24,702 nt of DNA from Bacteroidales bacterium (GTDB taxonomy: Bacteria; Bacteroidota; Bacteroidia; Bacteroidales; WCHB1-69). The stretch's first letter is position 1, and each line of letters begins with the position of its first letter. Below, piece by piece: positions 22,281 to 24,702 of this stretch. The DNA is taken from the NCBI GenBank assembly GCA_028683685.1, contig JAQUHH010000004.1:1-24702 (forward strand), given 5' to 3'. A program made the position numbers and the translations under genes. The notes beneath the pieces were generated by a model that had not been told where the DNA came from, did no database searches, and worked only from the letters and a program-made list of their open reading frames with translations.

Positions 22281-24338
22281 TTACTTTTCAATCCTTATTC
22301 GAGCGTCTACAGCAACTACTTTATCGGCTTTGCCAAGAAGTGGATTAATGTCCATTTCTATAATTTCCGGTGCTGCTTGCAAAAGAGTAGATAGGCGAAC
22401 AACCACATCGGCAAACAAATCAATGTTTACTCCTTCTTGTCCGCGAACACCTTCTAGTATTTTGTATCCTTTCAGATTTTCAATCATATACATGGCTTCC
22501 TTTTTTGAAACGGGAACCAAAGCAGCATTTACATCTTTCAAAACTTCAATAAAAATGCCTCCTAGGCCGCACATAATCATGTGCCCGAATTTATCCTCGC
22601 GAGTTGCCCCAACAAAGAGTTCTGTTCCAGATAGCATGGCTTGCATCAAAACGGCATAGGTTTCAGGAATTTTCATCATTCGTTCAAATTCATACGCTAC
22701 TTTTTCTTCGCTGTCTACATTTAAGACAACTCCGCCAACGTCTGATTTATGAACGGGTCCTACTACTTTCATGACCAATGGGAAACCGATCTTTTTGGCG
22801 GCCTCAATGGCCGTGTCAAGCGTATGAACGGTGGCCTGACCCGCACGGGGAATTCCAGCTGCATCAAGCAAGCCAATCGTTTGGTCTGGGTCAATATATC
22901 CATTTTTGCAAGAATCGATAATGGCTCTAACAAGAGCAGTGTCTATTTCATGATGGCAGATTTTTTCAACCATTGGTTTTGGAGTGTGATAAATGCGTGA
23001 TAAGGCATTGCCTAGCGCCACTTCGTCAGGGAAATTAATACGTCCTTTGGATAAGAATTCGGCCACTTCATCTTTGGCTGTCAAAGTAGAGGGTAGGACT
23101 GGGAAAATTGGCTTTTTGCTCGTTTTCATCTTTTCGTCCAAAACTTTGTATACGTCCCAAAGGGGAACCAATCCAGGCGTTCCAAAAATGACAACCATAG
23201 CGTCAATAGTATCAAACTTAGTGTCGATATCATCAATGATAATCCCCAATTGTTCGGCCGTGCCTGTAGCCAAAAAGTCGATGGGATTATGAACGGATGA
23301 ACCGGCAAATAATTTGTCTAAAAGTTGATCGGCAGCTTCGCCTTCTAAGGCCGGAATGTTCATTCCTCCGTTCGAAAGAGAATCCGTAAGCATTACAGCG
23401 GGGCCGCCAGCGTGTGTGATAATAGCGATGTTTTTTCCTTCTATTTCAGGATGCATAAAAACGGATGCTACATTAATCAAATCGTCCCGTCCAAAACAGC
23501 GTACGATTCCAGCTTTACGAAACAAGGCTTCTACGGCAACGTCAGGACTTGCCAAAGCACCTGTGTGTGAGGATGCAGCACGGCTGCCTGCTTCGCTCGA
23601 ACCCGATTTTACAGCCGCTATTTTACAGCCTTTTTGAACCAAAGAGGTGGCATGTTTTAATAGTTTTTCGGGTTTGTCGATATTTTCGATATACAATAAC
23701 TTAACCCTTGAACTGGTCTCTGGATCAAATGTTTCATCAAAATATTCCAATATTTCTTCAACTCCAATTTGTGCTCCATTTCCAACCGAAAAAACATTAC
23801 CAAAGGTTAAGCCTTTAGGAATACCAGCTTCCATAATAAAACATGCGGTGGCTCCCGAACCAGAAATGAAATCGCATCCTTTAGGTTCTAATTTCGGAAT
23901 AGGTAATGTGAAGATACTGTGATGTTTGGGTGTTAAAACGCCGGTGCAATTGGGGCCAATCAAAACGCCGCTTACTTCGTTGATGGTTTTTACAATCTGA
24001 GCTTCTAATTCTGCTCCAGCTTCGCTCTCTTCGCTAAAACCAGCCGAAAGAATGATAAAAGCTTTGGTGTTTTTTTGTTTTGCTAAAACTTCTACGGTTT
24101 GCTGACAATATTTAGCGGCAATGGCCAGTATTGCCAAATCAACTTCTGGTAAGTCGTTGACAGAATTATGACATTTAATTCCTTGAATATCTGTTTCTTT
24201 TGGGTTGACAACCATCAGTTTCCCTTGATAGTTCCCGTCTACTATGTTTTTAAGGATTTTGCCACCTGGTTTGCTCACATCATTGGAAGCACCAATGACG
24301 ACAATGCTTTTTGGGTCAATTAATTGTTTGTTAACCAT
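22281..24338 (-). CDS. ADP-forming acyl-CoA synthetase (alpha-beta fusion, acetate-CoA ligase type)
   Basis: ADP-forming acetyl-CoA synthetase (ACD) converts acyl-CoA, ADP and Pi to acid, CoA and ATP, conserving energy in fermentation. The chosen start (ATG 24336-24338, 685 residues) begins MVNKQLIDPKSIVVIGASND, which fits the alpha-subunit N-terminus; an upstream ATG at 24371 would add 11 basic residues. The Rossmann CoA-binding domain (residues ~5-125) and succinyl-CoA-ligase-like domains follow, including SGSGATAC and the phospho-His segment SSHTGALA (His258). The beta ATP-grasp half (~460-685) has FPLVMKVVGPVHKSDVGGV, VGATREDKFGHMIMCGLGG and IIEMDINPLL. It is therefore one polypeptide with alpha then beta order. 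The substrate (acetate or another acid) is not fixed by sequence. It is divergent from ackA. Confidence 0.92.
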   Translation of the reverse strand: MVNKQLIDPKSIVVIGASNDVSKPGGKILKNIVDGNYQGKLMVVNPKETDIQGIKCHNSVNDLPEVDLAILAIAAKYCQQTVEVLAKQKNTKAFIILSAGFSEESEAGAELEAQIVKTINEVSGVLIGPNCTGVLTPKHHSIFTLPIPKLEPKGCDFISGSGATACFIMEAGIPKGLTFGNVFSVGNGAQIGVEEILEYFDETFDPETSSRVKLLYIENIDKPEKLLKHATSLVQKGCKIAAVKSGSSEAGSRAASSHTGALASPDVAVEALFRKAGIVRCFGRDDLINVASVFMHPEIEGKNIAIITHAGGPAVMLTDSLSNGGMNIPALEGEAADQLLDKLFAGSSVHNPIDFLATGTAEQLGIIIDDIDTKFDTIDAMVVIFGTPGLVPLWDVYKVLDEKMKTSKKPIFPVLPSTLTAKDEVAEFLSKGRINFPDEVALGNALSRIYHTPKPMVEKICHHEIDTALVRAIIDSCKNGYIDPDQTIGLLDAAGIPRAGQATVHTLDTAIEAAKKIGFPLVMKVVGPVHKSDVGGVVLNVDSEEKVAYEFERMMKIPETYAVLMQAMLSGTELFVGATREDKFGHMIMCGLGGIFIEVLKDVNAALVPVSKKEAMYMIENLKGYKILEGVRGQEGVNIDLFADVVVRLSTLLQAAPEIIEMDINPLLGKADKVVAVDARIRIEK

Positions 24339-24370
24339 GATTCTATTTTGTTTTTTTATTTTTCTATTCA

Positions 24371-24403
24371 AATTTTTGGCAATTTAGGGAATTTTTGGCA
24401 ATT
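24371..24403. repeat. Two 14-nt direct repeats upstream of the ACD gene
   Basis: AATTTTTGGCAATT occurs at 24371-24384 and 24390-24403, 19 nt apart start to start and 33-65 nt before the ACD start codon. The position suits an operator or activator site; no regulator is known. Confidence 0.45.
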
Positions 24404-24585
24404 GTGATTTGTTTCTCCATTTTTTTGGTTTTTTTATATAAAACAGTTAATGTAGATGTGTTTTTTGATAATTCTTTTTATTGAGTTAATTTATCTGTAA
24501 ATGAGTTCGTTAAATTCGTTTTTTCATTGGTTTTTTAAAATGAAAAGTTTATAAAAACCTAAATTTCTAAAAAAAGAGTTTTTTA

Positions 24586-24617
24586 TTTGAGTACATAAAT
24601 ATTATTCCATAAATTCG
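24586..24617 (+). promoter_or_regulatory. Candidate ackA promoter
   Basis: TTTG (24586-24589), a 20-nt spacer and TAAATTCG (24610-24617) fit the sigma-ABfr pattern with one mismatch in the -7 element. The ackA start codon is 42 nt downstream. Confidence 0.45.
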
Positions 24618-24658
24618 CAGTTGGATAAATATAATATATAACATAAAACAAACTGTAA

Positions 24659-24702
24659 ATGAAAATTTTGGTATTAAATTGCGGCAGTTCATCCATCAAG
24701 TA
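24659..24702 (+). CDS. ackA: Acetate kinase, first 14 residues only (cut by the window end)
   Basis: The ATG at 24659-24661 opens a frame reading MKILVLNCGSSSIK before the window ends. This is the nearly invariant N-terminus of acetate kinase, with the N-x-G-S-S-S phosphate-binding segment of the ASKHA fold. Acetate kinase makes ATP and acetate from acetyl phosphate and ADP. The gene is divergent from the ADP-forming acyl-CoA synthetase, a second acetate/ATP route. The rest of the protein and any neighbouring pta are outside the window. A related carboxylate kinase such as butyrate kinase is possible but less likely. Confidence 0.85.
   Translation, partial: MKILVLNCGSSSIK

Larger units (their letters stand above)
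24339..24658. other. 320-bp divergent intergenic region between the ACD gene and ackA
   Basis: This AT-rich region lies between two divergently transcribed acetate-metabolism genes. It holds a direct repeat next to the ACD gene (24371-24403) and a candidate ackA promoter near 24586-24617. No RNA gene or further open frame of note is seen. Confidence 0.5.

Noticed and set aside
1..24702. CRISPR array, tRNA/rRNA genes, insertion sequences, toxin-antitoxin or phage genes
   Set aside because: I looked for spaced repeats, cloverleaf-like sequence, transposase or integrase motifs and small two-gene modules, and saw none.

Overview
The window looks like a piece of chromosome from a member of the Bacteroidota, probably a fermentative Bacteroidales/Marinilabiliales-type organism (the order is inferred). 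The evidence is AT-rich DNA, almost no Shine-Dalgarno sequences, several promoters matching the Bacteroidota sigma-ABfr consensus TTTG-N17-20-TAnnTTTG, many lipoproteins with short hydrophobic leaders ending in a lipobox Cys, and proteins typical of the phylum such as the long PurF-like protein. There are no rRNA or tRNA genes, insertion sequences, phage genes or CRISPR arrays. Most of the region is ordinary housekeeping chromosome.

Positions 1-5918 (minus strand) hold a run of envelope genes. A small beta-grasp (ThiS/MoaD-like) protein overlaps a lipoprotein of the UshA/5'-nucleotidase family. Five further consecutive lipoproteins follow, all unlike one another: one unassigned, one with an SH3-like domain, one unassigned, one propeller-like, and one cut by the window edge with a PsbP-like front part. 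A 597-bp gap (5919-6515) separates this block from rtcB (plus strand, RNA 3'-phosphate ligase). rtcB converges through a bidirectional terminator on a periplasmic HMA-fold protein that has lost its CxxC motif and gained a His-rich tail. Divergent from that is a 633-residue PurF-like glutamine amidotransferase/phosphoribosyltransferase.

Positions 10285-13982 (minus strand) carry a membrane-anchored AraC-type regulator, lplA (lipoate ligase) behind purE, and an AlkD-like DNA-alkylation repair protein. A 48-nt composite inverted repeat lies between alkD and purE. From 14010 to 18373 the plus strand has a unit of a secreted endonuclease/exonuclease/phosphatase-fold protein, a POT/MFS transporter and a small membrane protein, followed by a TatD-family hydrolase translationally coupled to tcdA. 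A terminator shared with the convergent fhs closes this part.

Positions 18429-22184 (minus strand) hold an alpha/alpha-toroid protein, an AAC(3)-like acetyltransferase and fhs (formate-THF ligase), closely spaced. A strong terminator then separates them from an ADP-forming acyl-CoA synthetase, which is divergent from the start of ackA (acetate kinase) at the right edge. The metabolic theme is acetate formation linked to ATP synthesis (ADP-forming ligase, AckA), formate/one-carbon metabolism (fhs) and purine synthesis (purE, PurF-like, fhs product). The less usual items are the lipoprotein run, the beta-grasp/nucleotidase pair, the altered HMA protein, the toroid/AAC(3) pair and the structured intergenic element. 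I did not find a clear new defence or mobile system.
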